A stretch of 64,000 nucleotides of DNA from Allantophomopsis cytisporea (GCA_024752435.1 CP103034.1:806001-870000); one strand, 5' to 3'; counted from the first letter of the stretch, positions 23,888 through 33,728 are shown. Numbers and translations are program-made. The notes: a model not told the origin generated them from the letters alone.

Positions 23888-24598
23888 ATGTCCGGCAAGA
23901 AAGGCGCCTACGGTGATGCCGCCGCCACAGACACTGACTTCCGCAAGAAGTACGACAGGGAAGAGTACGCGCAAAAAGCGAAGGACCGCGAGAGCAAGGA
24001 GAAAGAAGAAGGGAGACTACGCTACGAAGCCAAGCTCGCGGGCAAGAAATACTATGCGCCGCTCACGGGCGACGAATCTCTCACAGCGGCGCGCGCCTCG
24101 CGGCTCGACGTGTCCAGCAATGTCGGCAAGATCATGCTGATGCCTGCGGGCGCAGCGACGGGGAAGCGTGGGCGTGGAGCCGGGTTTTACTGTGAGGCAT
24201 GTGATCTCACGTTTAAGGATAACTTGCAGTGGGTCGAACATGAGAATTCTATGCAGCATTTGAGAGCTATTGGGCAGACTGGGGAGGTTAAGAGGGCGAC
24301 AAGGGAAGATGTGCATGATAGGATTGAGAGGATTTGGGAGAGGCTTCAGCAGGAGAAGGTGGAGGATGTTAAGACTCTTGGGGAGAGGTTGGAGGTGAGG
24401 AGGATTGAGAGTGAGGCTGAGAGGGAGGAGAGGAGGAGAAAAAGACTCGAGGTTGCGGCGCGTAAGAGGGAGGAGAAGGAGAGGGATGCGAAGGTCAAGT
24501 TGGAGTATGGGGAGGATGTTAGGATTGAGGGAGAGCATGATGAGGATGATATGATGGCTAGTATGGGCATTGTGGGTTTTGGAACGTCAAAGAAGTAA
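23888..24598 (+). CDS. SNU23: Snu23/ZMAT2-like U4/U6.U5 tri-snRNP zinc finger protein
   Basis: An intronless 236-residue protein. Snu23 belongs to the spliceosomal B complex and the tri-snRNP, in the nucleus. Residues 1-60 are charged and include DFRKKYDREEYAQKAKDRE. The conserved LTGDESLTAARASRLDVSSNVGK block links to a C2H2 finger of the matrin/U1-C type near residues 100-125: two cysteines in FYCEACDLTFKD and two histidines in HENSMQH. A long Glu/Arg coiled-coil follows (RIERIWERLQQEK to KREEKERD) and then an acidic tail ending MMASMGIVGFGTSKK, where the conserved phrase is MGFGFG-like. Length fits the family. Confidence 0.9.
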   Translation: MSGKKGAYGDAAATDTDFRKKYDREEYAQKAKDRESKEKEEGRLRYEAKLAGKKYYAPLTGDESLTAARASRLDVSSNVGKIMLMPAGAATGKRGRGAGFYCEACDLTFKDNLQWVEHENSMQHLRAIGQTGEVKRATREDVHDRIERIWERLQQEKVEDVKTLGERLEVRRIESEAEREERRRKRLEVAARKREEKERDAKVKLEYGEDVRIEGEHDEDDMMASMGIVGFGTSKK

Positions 24599-25167
24599 AG
24601 ACTGGCTTTGGAATCTGCTTTGAGCGCGGAGTTTGGAGTTGGGTTTCTGCATCAGTGGCATTAGAGAACATATTGGTGGTTTCTGTGGATCTTACGGAAC
24701 TACATACCATTCTCACCATGAGTCGTGTTCTTGAAATGATCACATCTTGCATCTGAATATGCACGATGGTCAATTCAATCGATCTCATCGTTCATCATTG
24801 TAGGGCATATCCATGTTGTTCCTGCCATTTGAGTGAAGCGTAGCAGAGTAAAATGTGCTGCAGATTCTTAGGACAGAGAAAGTCGAGACAATCATAGTAT
24901 TGGGAGCAGGTCTGGCTTGGATGAGCTTCGAGGTGTCATCATCCACCAAGGGGCCAGCGCTGACAAGGTGCACTACACTTCTCATGTCAAAAAGCAGAGA
25001 CACTTGGATCTAGTCACTAGAAAGAGAGGAAGATGGACGAGCAGTTGATTAAGCATAATATATACACAACATGTGGACAATGCAGGTCCAAAATTATTGT
25101 GCTTCAACCCTATTTATTTGCTGCTTCGAACATATTGAAGAATCATTTGACTAATCTTACTGAATTG
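24599..25167. other. Convergent 3' spacer
   Basis: A 569 bp AT-rich spacer between the ends of SNU23 and the small membrane protein gene. No gene is seen. Confidence 0.6.
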
Positions 25168-25507
25168 TTAATTCAGCGGTCTTTCTTGGCCTTTTGTTAT
25201 CTCACCACCTTTCACCTTCGCCTCAACTTCTTGCACTTTCCTTTCAAGAGCCATCCTCTTTGCTATCAAAGCACCACGTTGCTCCTCGAGCTGTGTGAGC
25301 TTCTCGTCGACTGATACTTCAGCCTTTCGCTTCACTGTGCCCTATTAGATGACTTAGTATTAAGTCCACGACACACAACTATTGTAAGAGTACCTGCTGC
25401 TGCTGCGTCTTTAAGCCAGCACCATAAATTGTGCCTACAAAAACCACACTGGCAATAGCCCCCGTCCAGATAACGCGACGAATCTTCTGCTGTTGAGGAG
25501 TAGCCAT
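25168..25507 (-). CDS. Small membrane protein with coiled-coil tail
   Basis: A 95-residue protein from exons 25394-25507 and 25168-25341, both too short to stand out as ORFs. The 52 bp intron (gtactc...aatag) is in phase 0 and joins a short Gln run to GTVKRKAEVSVDEK. Residues 1-11 are basic (MATPQQQKIRR). Residues 12-33 form a single hydrophobic helix (VIWTGAIASVVFVGTIYGAG). The rest is a heptad-like coiled coil (KLTQLEEQRGALIAKRMALERKVQEVEAKV). One helix next to the start, with a helical tail, is the layout of small mitochondrial inner membrane or complex-assembly proteins. I do not recognise the family. The gene call rests on composition, a clean intron and a continuous frame. Confidence 0.65.
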
Positions 25508-26208
25508 GACGCACGACTATCTTTACTTGACAGATAAACTCGTGGGTGCACGTTGCCGTCGCGTCAATGTCGAAGTATATGATGATGGAAGAAAGGCAGA
25601 AGTCACGAAGTTTGAAGTTTCGCCTTGACGAATATCTCGCACCAAATTCCGCCCCCGCAAACGCAGTCGCGCTGTGCGGAAGAGTTGCCATCACCAACTC
25701 TTCTTCCAGATGGCCTCCGACGACTTTTGCAGTCTCTTCTCGTGCACAGCTTCCGAATTCTGCGTGTGCACTTGGAGCTCTTGATTCGCTCGATCCTTTA
25801 AAACCCACAAATTGGTGCAGAACTGTATAATCATTAGGGCTACACGAGTACCCAGAGATCCAGAGCTATACAATAATCAGTCAAGAGCTTGCAATTGTTT
25901 GAACGGCTTATGTAACTGCTCCTTGGACATGGCGCCTTTAGGTAAATGATGTGCAGCTATGGTTCTCTCACCTGCTGTTGTCTACATAGATTTTTACCAC
26001 TCCTCAGCTTCCATTGTCATGAGCAAGTGTGTCATCAATTTTCATCTTCGTGATGACTCAACCACATAGATAGTGAGCACGTATCGTTATCTCCAACTGG
26101 TATTCTGTTTCGAGGGTACATAACAACACAAAGTGTCTTTGATTCAATCAGAGAATTTCGTCCTCTAGTCTTCCATCTTATGAAATAAAAGGTCCCCACG
26201 TGGCTTGT

Positions 26209-26298
<90 letters not shown>

Positions 26299-26761
26299 TT
26301 CTTCATTCTAGTCAGGAACAAATGGGGCCCTTGGACTCGTCCGTCACATGCGAAAATACTAATGTAGGGCCGGCAGCTTGGTGGCTCGGAAGCATGCCGT
26401 CATTCTCTACCACGGTGCAAGTCTGTGCCTACTTACCTTGCTTCCCACTCAAAAACTTTGACAAGTGAAGTATTGTAGAGTAACGTACGCAGTAAGTCCT
26501 CCGGAGCAAATACCAGAAAGAAAGTCCCGTCGATCTTCCCTACCAGTACCACACCAACTCACACCCAAATCTCTCACCCCATTCCGATACTTGTTTCTCA
26601 CGGTTTCCTTGGTGTTACGTCGTTTTAGTCACTTACCCATGTCAACAGTCCTACAGATATTACAATCGCAAGAATCCATGTAATTCTACAGATACAAGCA
26701 CAAAGACAAATACAAATACAAATGCCCGTCTCCTCTATATCGTGGTATTCCTCTTTCGCTC
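25508..26761. other. Divergent spacer with CT microsatellite
   Basis: A 1.25 kb spacer between the divergent small membrane protein gene and the phospholipase gene. It must hold both promoters. The main feature is the long (CT)n at 26211-26292. Nothing else is supported. Confidence 0.6.
26211..26292. repeat. (CT)41 dinucleotide microsatellite
   Basis: 82 bp of uninterrupted CT, about 470 bp upstream of the phospholipase start codon. The lack of interruptions suggests it is young or still slipping, so length may vary between strains. Confidence 0.97.
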
Positions 26762-29383
26762 ATGATTTCCTCAATGCTCCGGCACACGAATGGTGCCAAA
26801 CAATTCCCCTCGTTGTACCAGTATGCCAATTTACCAATGCACCGTGCGTCACTACGCGCAAACACGTCGAAAAGATCCCTGAGTACCTTCAAGACATTAC
26901 GATTCCCGAGAACGCCTCTGCATGGTCACTCCCAGTGTCGCCCGACCCCAACGACGCAAACCAAGAAACGCCCGAGTCGGCTCCCAAAACCCCTCATGTC
27001 TTCCTTCTCACAACCCGCTCTGGTCGCAATCACCTCGGGCATCATTTTTGGCGGCCTCTTCTACATCCTCTATGAAAATGATTACATACAACCTCTACCG
27101 CCCACCCGACTACGAAGCAGTCTCGTAGCAGAGAGGAAGAAGAGAGACAAGAAAGATGCGGAGGAGGAGGAGGAGGCAGCAGAAAATGTTGAGGAATTGG
27201 CTGGCCTGCCATTCCCAGAAGAGCCAGAAGATACCACAGCATGGCAATCGTTTTCTGCCAAATTCGATGCCTTCTCAACGATAACAAATCTGCAATGGGA
27301 CAATCTACCAGAGACTATTGCCGACTATATATTGCCAGAATGGGCGAAACTCATTCCTGGATACGTCTCAAAATTGCAGCGTGAGCTTTCTATGGCGCCA
27401 GGTTCCTTGGCCGATGAAATATGGCATGAAGCGCAGGATGCATCTATCAATCCGGAGATCGAGTACTCAGCTAGTGTGCGGGTTTCCACCGAGCTCTGCG
27501 ACGAGGAGAAAGAGTTCTTGAAGAAACGAAAATTGGTTACCACAACTGCGCTAGCAAAATATCTAGGTATACCAGAGGAAGATGTACACCCAGATGATGT
27601 ACCCACAATCGCTGTGGTGGGATCTGGTGGTGGTCTCAGAGCTCTGGTGGCAGGTACTGGATCAATGTTAGCCTGCGCCGAAGCTGGCCTATTTGACTGC
27701 GTTACCTATACTGCCGGTGTATCCGGGAGTTGTTGGCTACAAACACTGTTTCATTCATCAATTGGAGGACGACGTCTTGATAAAATGGTCGAACACTTGA
27801 AGAATCGCATTGGAGTCCACATCGCATATCCTCCTGTAGCCCTCGCAGCACTCAACACAGCACCAACCAACAAATTTCTCTTAAGTGGATTCGTAGAGAA
27901 GCTTAAAGGCGATCCAAATGCTGACTTTGGCCTTGTCGATGTTTATGGACTTTTGCTGGCAGCCCGCTTATTAGTTCCGAAAGGCGAGCTTGGTGTGGAT
28001 AACAGAGATCTGAAGATATCTAACCAGCGTGATTATATTAAGCATGGCGAATATCCTATGCCAATATACACAGCTGTCCGCCATGAGATTCCTATCGTCG
28101 AAGAATCCTCGGAAGTGGAGAAGGAAATGAACATGCCATCTGAGGAGACAAAAGAAAAGGCCAGGAAAGAAGCATGGTTTCAATGGTTTGAATTTACGCC
28201 CTATGAGTTCTTTTGTGAAGAGTTCTCGGCGGGTATTCCAATTTGGGCATTAGGACGAAAGTTTAAAGGCGGTGTTGATCTACCTCACGAGCAGACTGGG
28301 CTCTACTTGCCAGAGCTGCGCATACCACTTCTACTTGGCGTATTTGGAAGTGCTTTCTGTGCTACCCTGAGTCATTACTATAAGGAAGTGCGCCCACTTG
28401 TCAAAGGTCTTACTGGCTTCGGAACCATTGATGATATGATCGAAGGACGCAATGATGATTTGAGCAAGGTCCATCCCATTAACCCAGCCACTATTCCAAA
28501 TTTCGCGTACGGTATGGAAGGAAAACTTCCAGACACTACTCCCGAGAGTATCTACAAGAGCGACCATCTACAACTCATGGATGCAGGCATGTCGAACAAT
28601 CTTCCTATCTATCCTCTCCTCCGCCCTGGCAGAGACGTAGATGTTCTAATTGCATTCGATGCGTCTGCTGATATCAAGACCGAGAACTGGCTTTCGGTGG
28701 CTGATGGATACGCACGCCAACGTGGCATCAAAGGATGGCCAATAGGCGTAGGCTGGCCGAAGGAAACCGACACGGCTGAAAAGACTGCCGAACAACTTGA
28801 CGATGCACAAGCCAAAACTACAGAAGCAGCAAACGACAAGCTCGCCGAAGCAAAGGCCGAACATGAACATCACGTAGAGGAGGTGGATAAGACTAATGGC
28901 ATGCACTCAAACGCCAAAAATGACAAGCGACCAGATGAGGATTCAGGAGATCTGGGCTACTGCACTGTCTGGGTAGGCAGCACGCAAGAGCGTTCCTATG
29001 ACGAGTCGCAACCTGACTCTGCCGGACCACCCTCCAAGACCAAGGCCGCCGAAGACTGGGAAGTCATGCATCCGGATGCCGGTATCGCTGTGGTTTACTT
29101 CCCCTTTCTTAGCAACCCGAAGGTCGAAGGCGTTGATCCTGTTACTAGCGAGTATATGAGCACTTGGAATTTCGTATATACGGATGAGGATATCGATAAG
29201 GTTATTGCCTTGGCTAAAGCTAATTTCGACGAGGGGAAGGAGAGATTGAGAAGGACTATTCGCGCGGTTTATGAGAGAAAGAAGGAGAAGAGGGTCGCTA
29301 GAGAAGATGAGGAGAGGAGAAAACGTTGGAAGAGGAAATTGAGACTTGGAGTTGTGGGCACTGATGGTGATCACTTTAACTAG
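26762..29383 (+). CDS. cPLA2-type phospholipase, likely mitochondrial membrane
   Basis: An intronless 873-residue protein of the cytosolic phospholipase A2/lysophospholipase (PLA2c) family, which cleaves acyl chains from glycerophospholipids with a Ser-Asp dyad. The oxyanion glycine loop is GSGGGLRALVAG (about residues 287-298). The nucleophile is the serine of GVSGSCW (near residue 321). The aspartate is in LMDAGMSNNLPIYPLL (near 607). The N-terminus is rich in Arg, Ser and Thr with almost no acidic residues, like a mitochondrial presequence, and a hydrophobic helix follows at about residues 83-105 (ALVAITSGIIFGGLFYILYE). This suggests an organelle membrane enzyme, unlike yeast secreted Plb proteins. 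A helical Glu/Lys insert (around residues 670-730) and a basic C-terminal tail are lineage features. A second ATG four codons later is possible. Confidence 0.88.
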   Translation: MISSMLRHTNGAKQFPSLYQYANLPMHRASLRANTSKRSLSTFKTLRFPRTPLHGHSQCRPTPTTQTKKRPSRLPKPLMSSFSQPALVAITSGIIFGGLFYILYENDYIQPLPPTRLRSSLVAERKKRDKKDAEEEEEAAENVEELAGLPFPEEPEDTTAWQSFSAKFDAFSTITNLQWDNLPETIADYILPEWAKLIPGYVSKLQRELSMAPGSLADEIWHEAQDASINPEIEYSASVRVSTELCDEEKEFLKKRKLVTTTALAKYLGIPEEDVHPDDVPTIAVVGSGGGLRALVAGTGSMLACAEAGLFDCVTYTAGVSGSCWLQTLFHSSIGGRRLDKMVEHLKNRIGVHIAYPPVALAALNTAPTNKFLLSGFVEKLKGDPNADFGLVDVYGLLLAARLLVPKGELGVDNRDLKISNQRDYIKHGEYPMPIYTAVRHEIPIVEESSEVEKEMNMPSEETKEKARKEAWFQWFEFTPYEFFCEEFSAGIPIWALGRKFKGGVDLPHEQTGLYLPELRIPLLLGVFGSAFCATLSHYYKEVRPLVKGLTGFGTIDDMIEGRNDDLSKVHPINPATIPNFAYGMEGKLPDTTPESIYKSDHLQLMDAGMSNNLPIYPLLRPGRDVDVLIAFDASADIKTENWLSVADGYARQRGIKGWPIGVGWPKETDTAEKTAEQLDDAQAKTTEAANDKLAEAKAEHEHHVEEVDKTNGMHSNAKNDKRPDEDSGDLGYCTVWVGSTQERSYDESQPDSAGPPSKTKAAEDWEVMHPDAGIAVVYFPFLSNPKVEGVDPVTSEYMSTWNFVYTDEDIDKVIALAKANFDEGKERLRRTIRAVYERKKEKRVAREDEERRKRWKRKLRLGVVGTDGDHFN

Positions 29384-30198
29384 GGAGGTGGTTTTATTTT
29401 TGTGTGAGTGTGGAGCGTGTGATACCCTGAAATTATATAGATGAAGATTATGATGAGAAGAATGACAAGTCTTTAATTGATCAGATTTTGCATGTTTGTC
29501 TGTAATCCCATCGACAGTACCAGATAGCACATTGAGGGTTCGAAGCAAGAGGAATTGAAACAAGAAACGATCGTTTTGGTAACTTCAATATGTACTTCAT
29601 CTCAATTTCGTGAAAACATTGAAATGTGTGCAACACCCGCAGAGTCAGCGTACTAAAGATTCAAACTACTATCCCATATGACTCTTGCGGTCGATAATGA
29701 AATTGTAATAAGGAGAACGGAAATCACGACAATGTGCTGTGCAGCCGCACGGATATGGGAAACTAGGTCTTGCCCGAACTTATCAATCACTGAATAGCAT
29801 GCCATGATATGCTATGCAGCCGTACCAATATGAGAACCTAAGTCTTGCCCATTTTTACCGAAACTGGATAGCATGGTTGGAATACGCTGTTGTTCTGGGT
29901 TTCAGAATCCAAGATATACGTTAAGGTGCTCATTTGCTGAGAGTATAGGGAAACCAATCCTCGAGAGCGCCGAAACTCCTGGTAACTCATATCTGAGCTT
30001 CAGCACGTATTTTTCATCCTCGTAGGGAGCTTCTCAGCTTCTCAGTAATCCCAAAACTCGTAGTGATATGGGGTAGCTCCAGATCCGAAGTATGGAGAGT
30101 ATTGTGTGTGCTCGTTAGTGCGCAAGTCAAGGTCAGGAGCTTGTACGTACCTACCTACCTTCTCCACAAACACCTTTTCACCTCTCCGCACGCACACT
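29384..30198. other. Spacer with a diverged tandem duplication
   Basis: An 815 bp spacer that opens the accessory block. Apart from the tandem pair at 29731-29876, I see no gene or RNA. Confidence 0.6.
29731..29876. repeat. Diverged tandem duplication, 73 bp unit
   Basis: Two adjacent 73 bp copies (29731-29803 and 29804-29876). They share GCTGTGCAGCCG/GCTATGCAGCCG, GGTCTTGCCC/AGTCTTGCCC and GAATAGCATG/GGATAGCATG in the same order. Several differences are C/T or G/A changes. Confidence 0.7.
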
Positions 30199-30726
30199 AT
30201 GAAACGTCAATCTCAAACACAGAACCAACCTTTGATACATAGACCACATGTCCAGTTTCTTTCGTCAATCATTACACAGGATGTAGATACATCAGTGGTT
30301 CCAGGTAAGTGCTTCATCACCATTCCCATCGTCGTTATCAGAGTCGTCGCCATTGTCGTCGTCTTCATCATCCATGTTGAGTAGCGATGACCAACCACTT
30401 TGATTGACATCTGCGTCTCATGACGTTCAGAGGCGCGAAGTGAAATGTCCTTGGACCCTCTGATCAAGCAATTGGAGACGTTTATTTATAGTCTTTTCGT
30501 TGCTGATGTTCACTGAATTTTCACGATAGCACCACCTCAATCACCCGTCGCGGCGTGGTCGAAGCTTCTGCCAGGGGGATACACGTTCCATAGAAGTTTA
30601 AGGAGTGTTGTCCTGGCAGCAGCTGAAGATCTCATTGATCTCGGCCGCGCAGTTGATGACAACGGCCAGATCCTGTTGTTCATGCAGTCTTCAGATCTCA
30701 TGGATGAACCTGGGAACAGTGATTGA
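30199..30726 (+). CDS. Candidate 100-residue lineage-specific protein
   Basis: A possible two-exon gene: 30199-30304 and 30530-30726, with a 225 bp intron (gtaagtg...cgatag). It would encode MKRQSQTQNQPLIHRPHVQF, then, across the junction, VVPAPPQSPVAAWSKLLPGG, an amphipathic stretch LRSVVLAAAEDLIDLGRAV, and an acidic end DEPGNSD. The composition looks coding and the join keeps the frame, but no family is recognised and the intron is long. The stop may be avoided by a further GTGATT-type splice into 30766, which would extend the protein; I could not decide. It sits just upstream of the duplicated module and may be the first exons of the same gene. Confidence 0.3.
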
Positions 30727-30956
30727 GAAGTAGCAATGCTACCCCTTCACTGACCGACTCGACAGATGGCCACGGTGGTGTCTCCGAATTCATCAGATAT
30801 GAATCCGTCACTAAGGAGAGGATCCTTACGCATCCGATATCCCATTCAATACTTGGATGAAGGAAGTCGATGCCAAACTCGACTTCCGACATATCGCCAC
30901 TGTCAACTTATGACGCCGGGCACACGCTTGGCAATGCAGAGCATAGCCATGAGCAG

Positions 30957-31440
30957 CGGATCCCACCGCTGTACCATACAGGGGCAAGCATCGGTACGCC
31001 AAAAGGAGGGAAAAGCCACTGGGCCGGACCACCACCTGCCGGCAGTCCATTCGAGAATGGCAGAAAATATTCAATCGTGCTGATAACCGGATTCCTAATA
31101 GAAACGGAAGAGTACAGCAAGCAAGCCGAGCTGCGAGAGAACTCGGTGATACCAGACTTCTTGCTTTGAAGATCTGGTACACAGAAGTAGATGTGTGGAG
31201 GCAGACCTCATCGGCCAGGGCCCCGCCATTGGTCCAACCTGTTGACTCTATAGCTGCCATTGTTGTAGCAGAATCTCCGAACTATCTCTCGTCGTGTAGC
31301 CTCGTGCCACCGCTGACACAAGCTGCACCAGGAGAGCTTCACTCTTTCTCTCAGTCCCGGTTCTGTTCCTCGTCCTTATCAGTCGTTCAGCCAGAGAGAC
31401 TGGTGAGATCGGAAACTCGGGCCCTCGAAACCTGGGACAC
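30957..31440 (+). repeat. Duplicated module, copy A
   Basis: Runs from CCCACCGCTGTACC to GAAACCTGGGACAC. Copy B repeats the same landmarks in the same order at 31694-32196, offset by 737 to 756 bp. Shared blocks include AATCGTGCTGATAACCGGAT, CAGACTTCTTGCT and GTTCTGTTCCTC. Confidence 0.75.
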
Positions 31441-31474
31441 TGACTCAAGAATCTATAATAAGAAAGGAAGAGAC

Positions 31475-31556
31475 CAGCAGGCAAGTAAAGCAGCCAGAGA
31501 AGCCAGTGATACTTGCCGTCTCCATTTAAACGTCTGGCAGATAGAGGTCAATGACC
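31475..31556 (+). repeat. Left arm of inverted repeat
   Basis: 82 bp that recur inverted at 31875-31957 with roughly 85-90 percent identity by eye. The arm contains GCAAGTAAAGCAGCCAGAGA. Confidence 0.8.
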
Positions 31557-31693
31557 TCCCCCGGCTCCCCCAGGTTCGAGCATCGGCTCCTCAAGTGCTG
31601 TTCCAACCTGTCGCTTCAATCGCAGAGATTGTTGCGGCAGACAGCCGCTAATCTACTGTTCCTGGTCTGGGAGCCTCGTCAATATCGAACTGA

Positions 31694-32196
31694 GACTCCC
31701 ACCGCTGTATCGATACTAAAGAGGTGAGCACCGACACACGAGCAAGAAGATCAACTGGGCAGGACAGCCACGTGCCGGATGTTCGTCCAAAAATGGCAGA
31801 CAGTTTTCGATCGTGCTGATAACCGGATTTACAATAGAAATGGAAGATTTTCAAAGCTCAGTCGAGCTGGGGAAGGTCGATTGACCTCTGTCTGCCAGAT
31901 GTTTAAAGCGAGACGGCAAGTATCGCCGGCTTCTCTGGCTGCCTTACTCGCCTGCTGGGAGAGAAATCGGTGCTATCAGACTTCTTGCTCTGAATATCTG
32001 GTTCTCGCAGCTCCCCAGCTCCACCAGCACCTCAACCTCTCCCAGTTGCGGCTTTGGTTCCAGCACCAATTCCTCGAGCGCTGTTCCCCACTGTCGCTCA
32101 GTTCCTCCTATTCCGGATTCTGTTCCTCATTTCAGTAAGTTGTGAAGCCAGACAAACTTGCGAGACTAGGGGTCTTGCGCTGGAAATTTGGGATAC
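31694..32196 (+). repeat. Duplicated module, copy B
   Basis: Second copy of the module, from CCCACCGCTGTATC to GAAATTTGGGATAC. It is interrupted near 31875 by the inverted segment, after which the match to copy A resumes at GAGAGAAATCGG (about 31960). In its most conserved frame it reads LGRTATCRMFVQKW, matching LGRTTTCRQSIREW of copy A, but the frame is then broken. The end landmark differs from copy A by three C-to-T changes. Confidence 0.7.
31875..31957 (-). repeat. Right arm of inverted repeat
   Basis: Inverted copy of 31475-31556, inserted within copy B between GTCGAGCTGGGGAA and GAGAGAAATCGG. Confidence 0.8.
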
Positions 32197-33728
32197 GAGG
32201 GTAGGTGTAAACAGGCAAGCTCCATCAGCCAGTCTTACATCTGCAGCCGGCTGTTTCTTCTTCTTCATCTTTCGGAGAACAATGACGGAAACGAACGCGA
32301 TCCATTCGGGTTATGGTAAACTCCCATCACACACTCTATCATAACATTATTCAAACTGACGCCTAGACAGAAATTCCCTTTTCAACCTATTTCCCAAGGG
32401 AAACAGGGAAGTCTTTACTCATGACGACAATGAAAATGACGAGGCTCCCAACCAAAGTCACTCAGGTTGGCAGCCAAGTCTCAACAGCCACGTCGAGTTG
32501 CTTCAATACAAGGACAACATTGCTTACAAAACGAAAATGCTCACCAATATTGGACAACGTCGATCATCTTTCACGACTAAGTGAACGTGGGAGTCGATAG
32601 CATCAATATCACTTGCCCCATATCCAACTATCACACCGAGGCCTGCGGTGCATAGACCATCACCGCAACAACAACGCCAGCAAAGCCCATCAGATCCGGG
32701 AACTTCTGGAAAGACTTCAGAGATACAAAAGGGAAAACAGGAAAGATACTTCGTTGGATAGATTGGATAGGGCCTGTAAATAATCTTCTCAAATCAAAAC
32801 GTTCCCAAATCTACATAGTTTGTTCTGAAAAACTGATATAATCTCCGTGAATTTTATCATCATGATGCTGCCGTTTCGCAGTTCAAGTAACTAGTAGTTA
32901 CCGTGAATGTGTTACTCGCCCAGATGTTCTAGAAGAGGGCATCATCAAGCGATTAAGTGCCATATATTCACTAAAGACTGTAGACTTAGTTGAAACTGTA
33001 CAGTTATTGAAGGCTGTAAGGTTATAAAGAGCCCAGCTGTTCGGAGCCATACAGTCTCAGTTGGTCCATTATGGAATATATGGACGAGTAGCTGGAGGTA
33101 GAAGAGACCAAGTCCGACTGACTGATCCTCACTGATATCTCCCACATAATTTAACATTATGTGTATAAGTCTGCTTCGGGACTGATCAAGTATTCATCTG
33201 AATCTCATGAAAAGCCCCGTAGTTTGCTACCTTACTTGATAGAAGAAGAAAAAAGCATGACCGAGTGAGTCAGATGACTGACGTCAATCTACGGCAACCA
33301 TTGTGACTCAAGTTCATGGCGAAGCTTCCAATCGACTACCTTTTCAAGCATCCTCATCTACAGCGCGATACGTATCCCGTATCAACATAGGCATTTGCGC
33401 ATCTGCACTTTCTGGGTGTCCCACCATTCACTGGCTTTGTCCGTACTGTCACACATTCAAGACGCTGAGGCCCTGGTGAATGTGACGCGCTGCCCCAATT
33501 AACGTTCGCTAAACGATTGCGCTAAGGATTGGGACGTGCGTTCGCCTTCACAAACATCGAAATCTTGCCCCGCCAAACATTGAATTACTTGAGCAGCTCA
33601 GCAACGGGTGTTTTGAATATCACTCCCGTCTGTCTTTTCCGGTCCTTCTACCCAGGAAGCTGAACGACATCTGTCTTCGAATTGTTACCGAACATATACA
33701 GCTCTTCAGTAATCTTAATTCGTCGAAA
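32197..33728. other. Spacer upstream of eIF5B
   Basis: A 1.5 kb spacer. The first 150 bp still show weak coding-like text (ORF to 32344). The rest is AT-rich with no supported gene. The last few hundred bases should be the eIF5B promoter and leader. Confidence 0.55.

Larger units (their letters stand above)
30953..31651 (+). pseudogene. Coding-like exon with repeated module, gene relic or unknown gene
   Basis: A frame open for 232 codons without any Met, so it can only be an internal exon or a relic. Two segments of it match each other as protein: one from DNRIPNRNGRVQQASRAARE to QPVDSIAAIVVAES (about 31090-31270), the other from DSRIYNKKGRDQQASKAARE to QPVASIAEIVAADS (about 31443-31645). 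More than a dozen codon differences between the two are synonymous, as expected if both were once under protein-level selection. The Arg/Asn/Gln-rich part faintly recalls a bZIP basic region, but the invariant spacing is absent, so I assign no family. A stop at 31649 ends it. It is part of a larger duplication listed separately. Confidence 0.45.

Noticed and set aside
30953..31651. bZIP transcription factor call for the NRNGRVQQASRAARE motif
   Set aside because: The invariant Asn-Arg spacing and a leucine zipper are absent, so likeness is superficial.
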